NCBI RefSeq assembly: GCF_013337045.2
Contig: NZ_CP118263.1
Location: 62,001 to 126,000 of the forward strand
Origin: Agrobacterium vitis
GTDB taxonomy: Bacteria; Pseudomonadota; Alphaproteobacteria; Rhizobiales; Rhizobiaceae
Direction of reading: 5' to 3'
DNA: 64,000 bases
Shown: one piece after another, positions 1-11,204 of the stretch
How positions within the stretch are numbered: the first letter of the stretch is position 1
Layout: the number at the start of each line of letters is the position of its first letter
The notes under the pieces: model-generated
Database searches by the model: none
What the model saw: the letters and a program-made list of their open reading frames with translations, nothing else
What the model was told of the DNA's origin: nothing
Program-made: the position numbers and the translations under genes

Positions 1-1
1 G

Positions 2-532
2 CCAGACCTTGTGCTGACGGAAGTTGCCAAACGTCTAGCGACTGACAATCCAGTTGAGTCCGCGGAGAATATAGCTAATTTTAGCAAATCCCATCGCTCG
101 ACAAGGGACGTGGTTCGAACGGAACCTTTAGAAAAATTCTCGTCACGCCTTAAGATCCTGGCGCCACAGGCGAAACTGTTGTGTCATGCCGTGCGGCAGG
201 CAGCAACACTGCCGGATGGAGAACAACTAAGTGAAGCGCAACTATTGCAAATGCAAAATGAAGTCGCAATTCGCCCAGTCTTAGGCGTAGCGTATACCCA
301 TCACGACGGCCAACCAGGAGAGAGTTTGTCAGGGAACGACCTGAACCGTAAAATTGAGAATATTCCTGATTTGGTCTTCAATGTTGCGGAACCCATTATG
401 TTTAATGAGATCTCCGCTACCGAGGTGATGGCAAAAGTTCGGCCTATCGCCAGATCGATCAAAGAGGCCCACGACGATGCGCGAGCGGAATTGATGTCGG
501 TGGAAAGGCCTCGAGGAACGCGCGGTCTATGA
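2..532 (+). CDS. virF: VirF, host-range effector (5' end outside window)
   Basis: The reading frame is open from base 2, so the start lies upstream of the window. The first visible residues continue an F-box (LPDLVLTEVAKRLA), the motif by which VirF joins plant Skp1 in an SCF ubiquitin ligase that destabilises VirE2 and host VIP1 in the plant cell. I recognise the rest of the sequence as VirF. About 176 of the usual roughly 200 residues are present. The C-terminus (SVERPRGTRGL) has the Arg-rich tail that serves as the VirB/VirD4 export signal. virF is absent or non-functional in classical nopaline plasmids, so its presence with a nopaline T-DNA is notable. It is followed by virP- and virR-like genes, as at the right end of the octopine vir region. 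Confidence 0.93.
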   Translation, partial: PDLVLTEVAKRLATDNPVESAENIANFSKSHRSTRDVVRTEPLEKFSSRLKILAPQAKLLCHAVRQAATLPDGEQLSEAQLLQMQNEVAIRPVLGVAYTHHDGQPGESLSGNDLNRKIENIPDLVFNVAEPIMFNEISATEVMAKVRPIARSIKEAHDDARAELMSVERPRGTRGL

Positions 533-749
533 CTATATGCGCTCTTCGACGCGCGCCTAGAAGGACCTGCTCGCACTCTTCTTAAGACTGGCGGGTTGGG
601 TACACGCGGCCTGATCTGATGGGGGCCAGGTTTTGCGACTTGGTGCTCGCGACCTTTCGTGCGTCTGAGTAAATCACGGGGAGATGGAGCCACAGACAAT
701 GCGGCGCCCGCTCTTCCGGCGTGGCCAAGGCAATGTGTAATTTTGTGGA

Positions 750-1110
750 GCCCGTTATGAAATCTTTCCCAATGGGCGACGATGATTGTCCCTAGCACTG
801 CCATCGCGCCGCCGAGGATGGTGTAGATGGATGGACTATCGCTGAGAGAAGCGAAGCCAAACAGCGTTGCCAGGGAGCGACGAGATAGAGGAAATTCACC
901 GCCATGCCCGCCGGCGATTTGCCAGGTCCGTAATCGCAGGCGAATTAGGCGAGGAGGGTCAAAACACAACGCTAACCCTGTCGCTGCCTTGGTAGAAGAC
1001 GAGGCCTGCATGAACTGCATTGCCGTCTCCGGTGCCCATGACAGCAGCAACAGGTTGGCCGAACATCCCAGCCATCCGAACAATCTGAAGCGCTCGCCTG
1101 GTATTTCCAT
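750..1110 (-). pseudogene. Remnant of a DMT/EamA-type transporter
   Basis: One minus-strand frame reads like the last transmembrane segments of an EamA-family drug/metabolite transporter: LFGF..LSDSPSIYTILGGA..VLGTII between about 757 and 879, preceded by a plausible membrane segment near 1040-1090. The frame then runs on into sequence antisense to virF, and no complete ten-helix protein is present. I read it as a decayed fragment. The stretch 533-750 holds nothing I can identify. Confidence 0.4.
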
Positions 1111-1392
1111 GCGAGAAGCACCGTCATGATGGAGTAATGTTGGAGATGAAAATGGCCGGCGGTGCGCGAATCAAACAGGATGAGAGGCTTATATCGATCG
1201 CATATATGTTCGACTTTGCCCTACATTCCGTGCGAGATGCGCACTGGCGGTGGCGGACCTGATGACGGGCATATTTGACTTCCGCCGGTTCTCGTGGCCA
1301 TCGTACCAGCGCAAGAGCTGAGACGGCGGAGACTTCGCTCTATATGATGATCGATCTCTGCTGTACCGAACGCAATCTGTAGATGCATCTAA
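1111..1392. other. Intergenic, nothing recognised
   Basis: No convincing gene, RNA or repeat was seen here. The sequence lies between decayed gene remnants and is probably debris of past insertions. Confidence 0.3.
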
Positions 1393-1848
1393 TCAGCCGC
1401 CTCGGACGCCAACTCCATTGTCATAAAAGTCACGGACAATAACAAGACAGTCAGCAAATTCGACCTCAAGGCAAAGCTCGCGATACTTGCGGACAACAAC
1501 AGAATGTCTATCAAAACGATGGTGGCTAAATTCGTCGACTATCAAATAGTCGACTTTCCGATCAATGCATAATTGCACGCAATCTCTTACCTGCAGCTCT
1601 GACTCACAGATATAGACAATTGTGCACGAAGATGAATTCGACGGCTTTTCCCGTCTAACCGACACGCGCCACGGTCTCATCAACATGTTTTTTGCTGATT
1701 CAAGAAATCTACACATCAATGCTTGGCCCTCTTTCTGGGACGGCATATTGGTGCATTGAGCTGTCCTAGCAATCCATGTTGGAAAAAACCGGGTTTCAAC
1801 TGAAACACTGAAGTTTTTGTGGCAGGTTCCGGCAGAAACAAAAAGCAA
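1393..1848 (-). CDS. Hypothetical protein, unidentified
   Basis: An open frame of 151 codons encodes a cysteine-rich, basic sequence. The second half (about residues 78-145) alternates hydrophobic and charged residues in the manner of a folded alpha/beta domain (LIVDEFSHH..D, then LCLEVEFADCLVIVRDFYD). I could not place it in a family. The N-terminal 40 residues look unlike protein, so a true start, if any, may be one of the internal ATG codons. It may also be a chance frame or a fragment of a recombinase-like gene. Confidence 0.25.
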   Translation of the reverse strand: MLFVSAGTCHKNFSVSVETRFFPTWIARTAQCTNMPSQKEGQALMCRFLESAKNMLMRPWRVSVRREKPSNSSSCTIVYICESELQVRDCVQLCIDRKVDYLIVDEFSHHRFDRHSVVVRKYRELCLEVEFADCLVIVRDFYDNGVGVRGG

Positions 1849-2348
1849 GGCGACATAGATCGCCGGTGTTCCAGACGTTCGTGAAGGTATCGATCTCCCG
1901 TGTCGCCTCGAGTTCGCATGGGAGGGCGAAAGATGGCGTGCTCGATTTCATGGTCGAGCTGCTGCAAATTCTGTCTTTAACTTAGCTCGCCGTCACGAGG
2001 TGGTGTGCGTGGATCACCAGATACTTCTTAGCCATGTGATTGAATTCGGTAGCGTTGTATAACGAACGACGTCGCTCCCCAGTATCCCCCAGCAGCAAAC
2101 CGATCGCGGGCGTTACTGCTGAAACACAGTTTCTGTTTAACCAGCATTCAGGGAATGATAGTCCTGAAGCGAGATCGCGGCCAACAGGGACAATTCGAAT
2201 ATCCCTGAATATATTGTTACAAAATCGGTATACTGAAGAGATGTGTTTTGTAAACCTGTATTGATACAGCATTATCTAAATATAGATATCGTATTAACAT
2301 GATATATATAATGACAATTGTGCGTATATACAAATATGGAAAGTATGT
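1849..2348. other. Intergenic region upstream of virP-like gene
   Basis: No gene is supported. The last 100 bases are very AT-rich. An imperfect vir-box-like core with central CAATTG lies at about 2311-2324 (10 of 14 consensus positions), about 25 bases before the next ATG. It could be the VirG site of the following gene but is a weak match. Confidence 0.3.
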
Positions 2349-2981
2349 ATGGCTAAAAGTGACGCTTATAGGCTAATAATATTTGATTTTGATGGTACAT
2401 TGGCCGACAGCAGCGCCTGGATGATAAGCGCTCTGAGGGAAATGTCCGAACGACACCGATTTGTAACGCCCAGCGACACTCAGATTGAATATCTGCGTGG
2501 CCTTTCAGTTTGCCAGGTTTTGAAATGGCTGAGAGTACCGGTATGGCGCGTTCCTCTGATCGTGAGAGATTTGCGTAAACTGGCTCGCGAAGCAACGTTC
2601 GATATGTTCCCTAGGACAGAAAAGGTCTTATTTCTCCTCCAAGATCAAGGGGTGGAGCTTGCAATCTTAAGTTCGAACAGCATTGAAAATATTCAGCGCG
2701 TGCTCGGGCCATTGGAGAGATACTTTGCTTATATAGAGGGTAGCTCGCCGGTATTTGGGAAGGGCAAAAGGATCAATAAGATACTTCGCCGGTGCAAAAA
2801 GTCCCGGAATGAAGTCCTTCTTGTCGGAGATGAGGTTCGTGATATTGAGGCAGCGACGAGTCAAAACATTGCCTCCGCGGGAGTTACGTGGGGTTATGCC
2901 AAGAGAGAGGCTTTGGCCTGCAGCAATCCCACTCACATTCTCGAAGATATTGAGGATTTAATAGACTTGAAACCTCTATAG
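2349..2981 (+). CDS. virP: HAD-superfamily phosphatase, VirP-like
   Basis: This 210-residue protein is a haloacid dehalogenase-type hydrolase of the phosphoglycolate-phosphatase group. Motif I is FDFDGTLAD near residue 14 with the nucleophilic Asp and acid/base Asp. Motif II is ILSSNS near residue 107. Motifs III/IV are represented by K(R)INKIL and LLVGDEVRDIEAA near residues 140-170. The octopine vir regulon has an acetosyringone-induced phosphatase-like gene (virP) next to virF and virR, and the position here matches, so the symbol is given on family plus context. The substrate is unknown. The start ATG follows GGAAAG. Virulence does not require this gene in octopine plasmids, as far as is known. 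Confidence 0.65.
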   Translation: MAKSDAYRLIIFDFDGTLADSSAWMISALREMSERHRFVTPSDTQIEYLRGLSVCQVLKWLRVPVWRVPLIVRDLRKLAREATFDMFPRTEKVLFLLQDQGVELAILSSNSIENIQRVLGPLERYFAYIEGSSPVFGKGKRINKILRRCKKSRNEVLLVGDEVRDIEAATSQNIASAGVTWGYAKREALACSNPTHILEDIEDLIDLKPL

Positions 2982-3268
2982 AGAAGAAGAACAACTCTTG
3001 CAGTGCTAATGCTGTTATATTTACATTGAAATTACTTCACATGTCGGGGCTTCGGGCTGAAAGCAGATGTCGTCAGATTTGCCAGCAGTCGTTCAACGTC
3101 CCCCTCATCGGCGGTACCGCGCATCTTTTAAGCCAACGGAGTGATCGCCTTGGAACGGCAGTCACGGCATCCGTTCGATTGCGCTAGACGGGATTATCTG
3201 GGGTCATCATTGGTGAGCGGGGCGGTTTGAGTACCGCAAAGCCGCGCAGCCTGCGTCGGCAGAAGCAT

Positions 3269-3282
3269 ATTACAATTGAAAT
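3269..3282 (+). promoter_or_regulatory. vir box (VirG-binding site) of virR
   Basis: The 14 bases ATTACAATTGAAAT match the vir-box consensus RYTDCAWTTGHAAY at every position. It lies about 100 bases upstream of the virR start, the usual distance for VirG activation. This is the best vir box I found in the window. Confidence 0.85.
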
Positions 3283-3380
3283 GAAATACGGCGAACCTGA
3301 AATGACCGGTTAACTCACCTCTTACAAGATTTGGGAGCGAAGCGAAATCTGTTGGCTCACTAAACTTGGCAGGAGCTGTT

Positions 3381-3872
3381 ATGCACTCAACCAGATTGCG
3401 AACAAATGAAGTTGCGGTCGCGCTACCCGAAGACGGTGACGCATCGCTTTTCTTTGTTGGAAAGATCCGGACCCCCTGGAAAAGTCGAGCTGACACTCCT
3501 CGGCAGGGCAGTGAATCGGGGCCACTATGCACGCTTGAGATTTCGGAACCTTGGGCCTTGGCGCTGAAGGGTGTCGAGGTGTATGCGAAGCTTGAAGTTC
3601 TTTATTGGCTGCACGAGTCACCGCGCGATATTGTCCTACTAAGTCCCGCTGACGATGGAGAGATTCACGGCGCTTTCTCTCTGCGATCACCTGTGAGGCC
3701 CAATCCGATCGGAACGTCGATCGTGAAGGTGGAACGAGTATCTGGAAACTCGATTGCCGTACGTGGCCTTGACTGCCTGGATGAAACACCGCTGTTGGAT
3801 ATCAAACCGGATCGCTCGTTATCAAAGCCGCTAGCCCCAGTGAGGAAAAGTCCCTCGGTTCCGGCCGCCTGA
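3381..3872 (+). CDS. virR: VirR, UPF0066/TrmO-family protein
   Basis: The protein belongs to the UPF0066 (TsaA/TrmO) family, of which Agrobacterium VirR is a member and E. coli TrmO a tRNA t6A37 N6-methyltransferase. Visible hallmarks are the entry strand FFVGKIRTPW, the block LEVLYWLHES with the family's W.H motif, and the signature FSLRSPVRPNPIGTS..KVERVSGNSIAV, followed by GLDCLDETPLLDIKP. The ATG at 3381 is preferred to the in-frame TTG at 3366 because AGGAG lies six bases before it. A perfect vir box lies upstream. What it methylates here, if anything, is unknown. Confidence 0.85.
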   Translation: MHSTRLRTNEVAVALPEDGDASLFFVGKIRTPWKSRADTPRQGSESGPLCTLEISEPWALALKGVEVYAKLEVLYWLHESPRDIVLLSPADDGEIHGAFSLRSPVRPNPIGTSIVKVERVSGNSIAVRGLDCLDETPLLDIKPDRSLSKPLAPVRKSPSVPAA

Positions 3873-4311
3873 CTGGCATGATGCACCACCCTTCGTTCCG
3901 CAGAGAAAGCCGCGGGTCGAGATAGGCATTTACGGTGAACTAGGTTTTCGCGAGGTTTCGGACGAGCAGCGCAGCGACGGAAGCACACCTTTTGCCAATT
4001 CCACCATCATTGCAGAAGTGGCTGCTGCTGCAAACGCGTTCAATCGAATTGATGAACTTGCGGCATGGGCTCCAGGATTTCTCCGAGGCGAGTAGTCGCG
4101 ACATTCCATTTATCCCGTGAGTTTGAGCTGTTAAGACTGGACTTAAGAGCCCACTGAGCAATTCATGCGATATAAACGTTTTGCTGAAAGTACCGGAGCG
4201 GCGTTTCCTTCCAAAGTGTGCTCAAATTGTTCGTTTTCGATCGGAACCGTGCTGTTAGGCGGTTAAGGGGATGCTGGGGATCGACAACGTTCGCCGTGAA
4301 CTCTACGGCCC
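3873..4311. other. Intergenic, no gene supported
   Basis: No recognisable gene was found. A short plus-strand frame around 3955-4095 has coding-like composition but no family I know. The region ends at an IS66 fragment and is probably insertion debris. Confidence 0.3.
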
Positions 4312-4456
4312 CTTGAGCAGATGGAACTGCAACTCGCGGCAGACCCGAATGAAGACGAACTTGCGGCTGAAAGTGCAGCCAAATCCTCAGCCCTCAAAGC
4401 GTTCGAGCGCAAACGCCCATCACGCAAACCATTTTCTGAACATCTGCCGCGCGAGT
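4312..4456 (+). pseudogene. IS66-family transposase (TnpC) internal fragment
   Basis: The frame LEQMELQLAAD..EDELAAE..ALKAFERKRPSRKPFSEHLPRE is the linker region typical of IS66 TnpC transposases just before their PGAL zinc-ribbon part. Only about 48 residues survive and no DDE domain follows, so it is a scrap of a lost element. A second, separate IS66 relic lies beside the left T-DNA border. Confidence 0.7.
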
Positions 4457-4583
4457 GCGGCCACGGCCCCTCCTTCTATGTGACGTCCCGCGGACGCACC
4501 TTGTCGAGAAGTAACTGGACAACCTACGCGTATTGGGTTCGCCCCGTCACAGCACGATTGATGCGTTAACTGCCGGATTTGCT

Positions 4584-5078
4584 TTAACCCTCAAATGAGT
4601 TTTCGTCGGATTGCCAGCGCGGTAAGATGCGCGTTGGGCAGACGTCGAAGCGCTTCATGGTTTCGCGAAGCTTGACGCGGACGCTGTTGTATTTGGCGCC
4701 TTCCACGTCAGCGATTTCTTCCATCGTCTTGCCCAAGGCAATCCATCTCAGATAGGTCGCTATCCTTCGGATCGAGCCATACGGCACCTTCCGCACTGGG
4801 CGTGGTGCGAAGGGATGAAATACGGGCATGGATCTGTCCAATGGTCGCCGCTACTGCAACTGCATCGATCTCACGATCGAGATCGATCGCGGGCTTCTCC
4901 GATGCCAGTATGCCCGCGACCGCTCGGCCAGATGCGGACTCATGGCGTAGGTCCCGCACCATGGCATGACCAGCGCTGCCTCCGTCGGCGCGGACACCCA
5001 TGAGCAGAAAAGCTCGCTTCTGCACATTTCGCGGTGGCGACCTCGACTGCTCCCTGGAGCGATGATCTCCTTCATCAA
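4584..5078 (-). pseudogene. LuxR-type HTH regulator remnant
   Basis: The frame ending at 4584 contains a LuxR/GerE-like helix-turn-helix: [19 protein letters not shown], then [18 protein letters not shown] (about residues 27-68). The upstream half, which should be a signal-binding domain, is spread over two other frames (4708-5025 and 4851-5078) and does not form one protein. I therefore read a frameshifted or decayed quorum-sensing-type regulator. It could instead be a short DNA-binding protein of about 85 residues starting at 4841. Confidence 0.45.
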
Positions 5079-5343
5079 ATGAACATCGAGCGGCGTTCGG
5101 AACCGCTCAAATTTCTGTTGGGGGGAGGGGCGATGTGAACGTGCCCATGCAACCTCTCACCCTCAGACCATCCACGCGCTCGACGCCGCGAGCAATCGGC
5201 AAAAACAGCTGGATCTGGCTGAAGTGTGAAGGGGTCAACAAAACAAATCATTCATGCCAATTTCTCCCGCCATGAGTGAATCAAAATACTGCCGAATTGG
5301 AAAAACCATTAAATAAGGGCGAAGCTAAGCACTCTAAACGTTA

Positions 5344-6084
5344 TTAATGTCTTAGGCGTGTCACGAGGCCTGAGACGATGCGCTTAGACAATCCATTGAA
5401 ATCATTATCAAAATGATGCCCGCCACTAAAGCCAATAACTTCGGCGCCGGTCTGCCGGAGCGATGGGCAAGCATTATTGCGGTCATCGCGCCCGTACATG
5501 CATTGGACGATTGTTGGGTCAATCGATGTGAGGTCATTCAGAGGATTGCCGCCTTTACCTTCGGTTTCGAGTTGAAGCCAGCCCCTGAGTGAAACGACAT
5601 AGTCGACCTGATGTGACAATGCCAGGAGGGAGATTTGCTTAACCTGCATTCTTTGCTCGTGGGTAAGCCGATTGAAGCTTGCTGGCATGACGTCAGCGCC
5701 GAAGGAATATCCTACAAGTAAAACATTCTGCACGCCGAAAAGCTTGGTGTAGACATCAATTAAATGTCCAAGATCTGCCGCAGTTCCGCTTGGAGACCGT
5801 TCGGACCAAAAATAACGGAGCGAATTGACGCCAACGACGGGAATCCCTTCCGTCTGCAGATAGTTAGCAATCTCTTCGTCGATATTCTGCCATCCAGCAT
5901 CGCCAGAGTAAAAGATCGCGACCGTGTTCTTGGTTGGATTGGCGCTAAACACGCGAAGAGGAATCCCTAGTCGATTTGCGCCTCTATTCGACCACATGAC
6001 ATGGTTGACGCGTTGGTTTGCGTATGCGGAATTTACTCCGGGAATAAGTGTTAACGCGAATACCAATAACAACTTTATTACCAT
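5344..6084 (-). CDS. virJ: VirJ, periplasmic AcvB-like protein
   Basis: VirJ is a periplasmic factor that supports T-DNA transfer and is homologous to the C-terminal half of the chromosomal protein AcvB. The 246-residue product starts with a signal peptide (about residues 1-22, cleavage near AYA-NQ). It then has an alpha/beta-hydrolase-like fold with FYSGDAGWQNID and a nucleophile elbow GYSFGAD near residue 124, plus a C-terminal GGHHF motif. AcvB/VirJ relatives act on lysyl-phosphatidylglycerol, so a lipid hydrolase role is plausible. In octopine plasmids virJ lies between virA and virB; here it is 5 kb to the left and reads leftward. A vir box lies about 95 bases upstream. Confidence 0.9.
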   Translation of the reverse strand: MVIKLLLVFALTLIPGVNSAYANQRVNHVMWSNRGANRLGIPLRVFSANPTKNTVAIFYSGDAGWQNIDEEIANYLQTEGIPVVGVNSLRYFWSERSPSGTAADLGHLIDVYTKLFGVQNVLLVGYSFGADVMPASFNRLTHEQRMQVKQISLLALSHQVDYVVSLRGWLQLETEGKGGNPLNDLTSIDPTIVQCMYGRDDRNNACPSLRQTGAEVIGFSGGHHFDNDFNGLSKRIVSGLVTRLRH

Positions 6085-6175
6085 GTCGAGACCCTGCGTC
6101 AGTTGTTAACCTGCGTGTCGGATATGGATAATTTCCAACTGCTGTTTCAAGTTGATGTCGGCTGTGTTGTGAGTT

Positions 6176-6189
6176 GTTACAGATGAAAC
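6176..6189 (-). promoter_or_regulatory. vir box of virJ
   Basis: On the minus strand the sequence reads GTTTCATCTGTAAC, which matches 13 of 14 positions of RYTDCAWTTGHAAY. The other strand matches 12 of 14, so the site is nearly palindromic. The identical 14 bases occur before virE1. It lies about 95 bases upstream of the virJ start, which fits VirG activation. Confidence 0.75.
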
Positions 6190-6502
6190 AGAGGCAGATA
6201 ATCTTACCAGCGATGGATTAAACTCGCGGCCAGGTGGCTCATCAAAGGACGGCGCCACTGCCAAATCTTTGGTGATCAACAAGGTGAAGCCTCTGGCTGG
6301 CTGGGGACGAATGAAAATTTCCGTCTATATCAATGTTTTGGCGCGGGCTCTCCGCCAGAACGCCGAATTGCTTCCGAAGCATGTCTGCTCCAAAGTCCTC
6401 ATCGCGCCTCTGGCCTTTGCCCCACCTCAAAAGCCATGCGGGCGGACGCCGAAAAATACTCAACTCTCCTTGGCGTCCACATCGGCATAACTGGGGCAGA
6501 TC
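6190..6502. other. Intergenic between virJ and kup, nothing recognised
   Basis: Short overlapping frames exist on both strands, but none resembles a known protein. The sequence may mark the junction at which the kup segment entered the plasmid. Confidence 0.3.
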
Positions 6503-8401
6503 TCAAACAATGACTTGCGATCCCAGTTCGACCACGCGGTTGGCTGGCAGGCTGAAATAATCTGACGGCATTGCGGCAGCATTTGCAAGTACGATGTAAA
6601 GTCGGTCCTGCCAGTAGGGCATACCCGACTTGGCATCCGGCAGGAGCTTACGGCGACCGAGATAGAAGGAGGTCGACATGATGTCGAACTTCAATCCGGC
6701 CTTGCGCAACGTCGCCAGGGCTTGAGACACATTATGCGGTTCCATGAAGCCGAAGAGCAGTTCGACGCGAGAGAAACGCTCGGAAATCTGTTCTATCTTG
6801 TAACGGGCGTGGCTCGGTACACGCGGTTTGCTGATCGTGCGGATCGTCAGGATGACGTTGCGGTCGTGAAGCACGTGGTTGTGCTTGAGATTGTGCAGCA
6901 AGGCGGCGGGGGCGGACTCCGGATCGCCGGTCAGGAAGATCGCGGTGCCCGTAACCTGGGCCGGCGAATGTTCACCCTTGCGCTCGATCGAGCTAAGGAA
7001 GGAGGCAAGCGGAATATCGGCGTGGCGGGTCTTTTCCATCAGGATCGCCGTGCCGCGACGCCAGGTCCACATGACGACGGTAAAGGCGGTGGCGATCATG
7101 ATCGGGATATAGCCGCCGTCGTGGATCTTCAAAAGGTTGGCGCCGAGGAAGATCATTTCGAGCACTACCAGTGGCACGAGCGCGATCACCGCAACCGGGA
7201 GCGACCAGTTCCAGCGGGCGCGGACGAATTCGAAGGCCATGATCGAGGTGACGACCATGGCGCCGGTGACGGAGATGCCGTAGGCGGTCGCCAGTGCGTC
7301 CGATGTCTTGAAACTCAGAACCAGGAAGATGACGCCGATGAACAGCACGGCATTGACCGAAGGCACGAAGATCTGCCCGGCATTGGTTTCCGAGGTGAAC
7401 AGGATTTCCATGCGCGGCAGGAAGCCGAGGTTGATGCCCTGGCGCACCATCGAGAAGGCGCCGGTGATGACAGCCTGGCTGGCGATGATCGTCGCGGCGG
7501 TCGCCAGGATGACGACAGGCAGCAGCGCCCATTTCGGATACATCAGATAGAAGGGGTCGGACATCGTCCCCGGATTGCCGAGAACGAGCGCGCCCTGCCC
7601 GAGATAATTCAGCGTCAGCGACGGGAAAACCAGCAGGAACCAGGCCCACTGAATCGGACGACGGCCGAAATGGCCAAGATCGGCATAGAGCGCTTCCGCG
7701 CCCGTCACCGTCAGGAACACGGCGCCGAGCACGACGACGCCATCGAAGCCCTCATGCAGCAGGAAGCTGACGGCATAATAGGGATTGAAGGCGGCCAGAA
7801 TGCCGTAGTCGTCCGAGATATGAGAAATGCCGGCAGCGGCCGTGACGAGGAACCAGATGGCGGTGATCGGGCCGAAGAACTTCGCGACGGCGCCGGTGCC
7901 ACGTGATTGCACGACGAAGAGCAGCGCCAGGATCACCACCGAGATCGGCACGATATAGCCCGCGAGGCGGGGTGCGACGAGCTTCAGACCCTCGACGGCC
8001 GACAACACGGATAGAGCCGGGGTGATCATCGCATCCCCGAGGAAGAGGGAGGCACCGATCAGGCCGAGCAGCATCAGGATGGCGGTATGGCCGTTGGCGG
8101 TCTTCATCAGCAGGGCAAGTAGCGACAGCGTGCCGCCCTCGCCGTCGTTGTCCGCGCGCAGCAGGAAGAGCACATATTTGATGGTGACGATGATCGTCAG
8201 CGCCCAAATCATCAGCGAGATCAGGCTGATGATCTCGAAACGGGTGGCGCCGTCATGGACCACCGGCTTCAGCGCTTCGCGAAAGGCATAGAGCGGGCTG
8301 GTGCCGATATCGCCGTAGACGACACCGACAGAACCCAGCGCAAGACAGAACCGCTTTCGCGGCGTCATGTGGCGTTCGTTCAGATGGCTCTCTTCGGACA
8401 T
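6503..8401 (-). CDS. kup: Kup-type low-affinity potassium transporter
   Basis: This 632-residue inner-membrane protein is a KUP/HAK K+ uptake (proton symport) protein of normal length. The family opening [21 protein letters not shown] is seen near residue 20. About twelve transmembrane segments follow, including [17 protein letters not shown] with the conserved GDG/GDA turn and [10 protein letters not shown]. The cytoplasmic C-terminal part starts near residue 450. The reading frame is intact. Its GC-rich third positions, with long open antisense frames, are unlike the vir genes around it and resemble a rhizobial chromosomal gene. A direct role in virulence is not indicated. Confidence 0.95.
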   Translation of the reverse strand: MSEESHLNERHMTPRKRFCLALGSVGVVYGDIGTSPLYAFREALKPVVHDGATRFEIISLISLMIWALTIIVTIKYVLFLLRADNDGEGGTLSLLALLMKTANGHTAILMLLGLIGASLFLGDAMITPALSVLSAVEGLKLVAPRLAGYIVPISVVILALLFVVQSRGTGAVAKFFGPITAIWFLVTAAAGISHISDDYGILAAFNPYYAVSFLLHEGFDGVVVLGAVFLTVTGAEALYADLGHFGRRPIQWAWFLLVFPSLTLNYLGQGALVLGNPGTMSDPFYLMYPKWALLPVVILATAATIIASQAVITGAFSMVRQGINLGFLPRMEILFTSETNAGQIFVPSVNAVLFIGVIFLVLSFKTSDALATAYGISVTGAMVVTSIMAFEFVRARWNWSLPVAVIALVPLVVLEMIFLGANLLKIHDGGYIPIMIATAFTVVMWTWRRGTAILMEKTRHADIPLASFLSSIERKGEHSPAQVTGTAIFLTGDPESAPAALLHNLKHNHVLHDRNVILTIRTISKPRVPSHARYKIEQISERFSRVELLFGFMEPHNVSQALATLRKAGLKFDIMSTSFYLGRRKLLPDAKSGMPYWQDRLYIVLANAAAMPSDYFSLPANRVVELGSQVIV

Positions 8402-10965
<2,564 letters not shown>

Positions 10966-11204
10966 AACCGGGGCCTCGTGGCGCCGATCGTCGTGGAGGT
11001 GAGGAAGACAGCATCTAAGCGCCGCCGCCTATAGTCTCGCATGGACAGCTTGGTTTCTGCTTGTTTGGCTGGAATTTTCTTCCGTGCGGCAATTCGTATC
11101 ACGGATGTAAGAATGATAAGTAATTCCGGGGTGAGATCATCGGGTGACGCTAATCCCTCGACATCCGCATAATCGGGTCGGCTGTTGCAAAGAGAGGTAA
11201 CTAA

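Noticed and set aside
6722..7906. Long plus-strand open frame of 394 codons
   Set aside because: It is entirely antisense to kup, has the Arg/His/Asp/Gly-rich composition of a shadow of a GC-rich gene, and matches no family.
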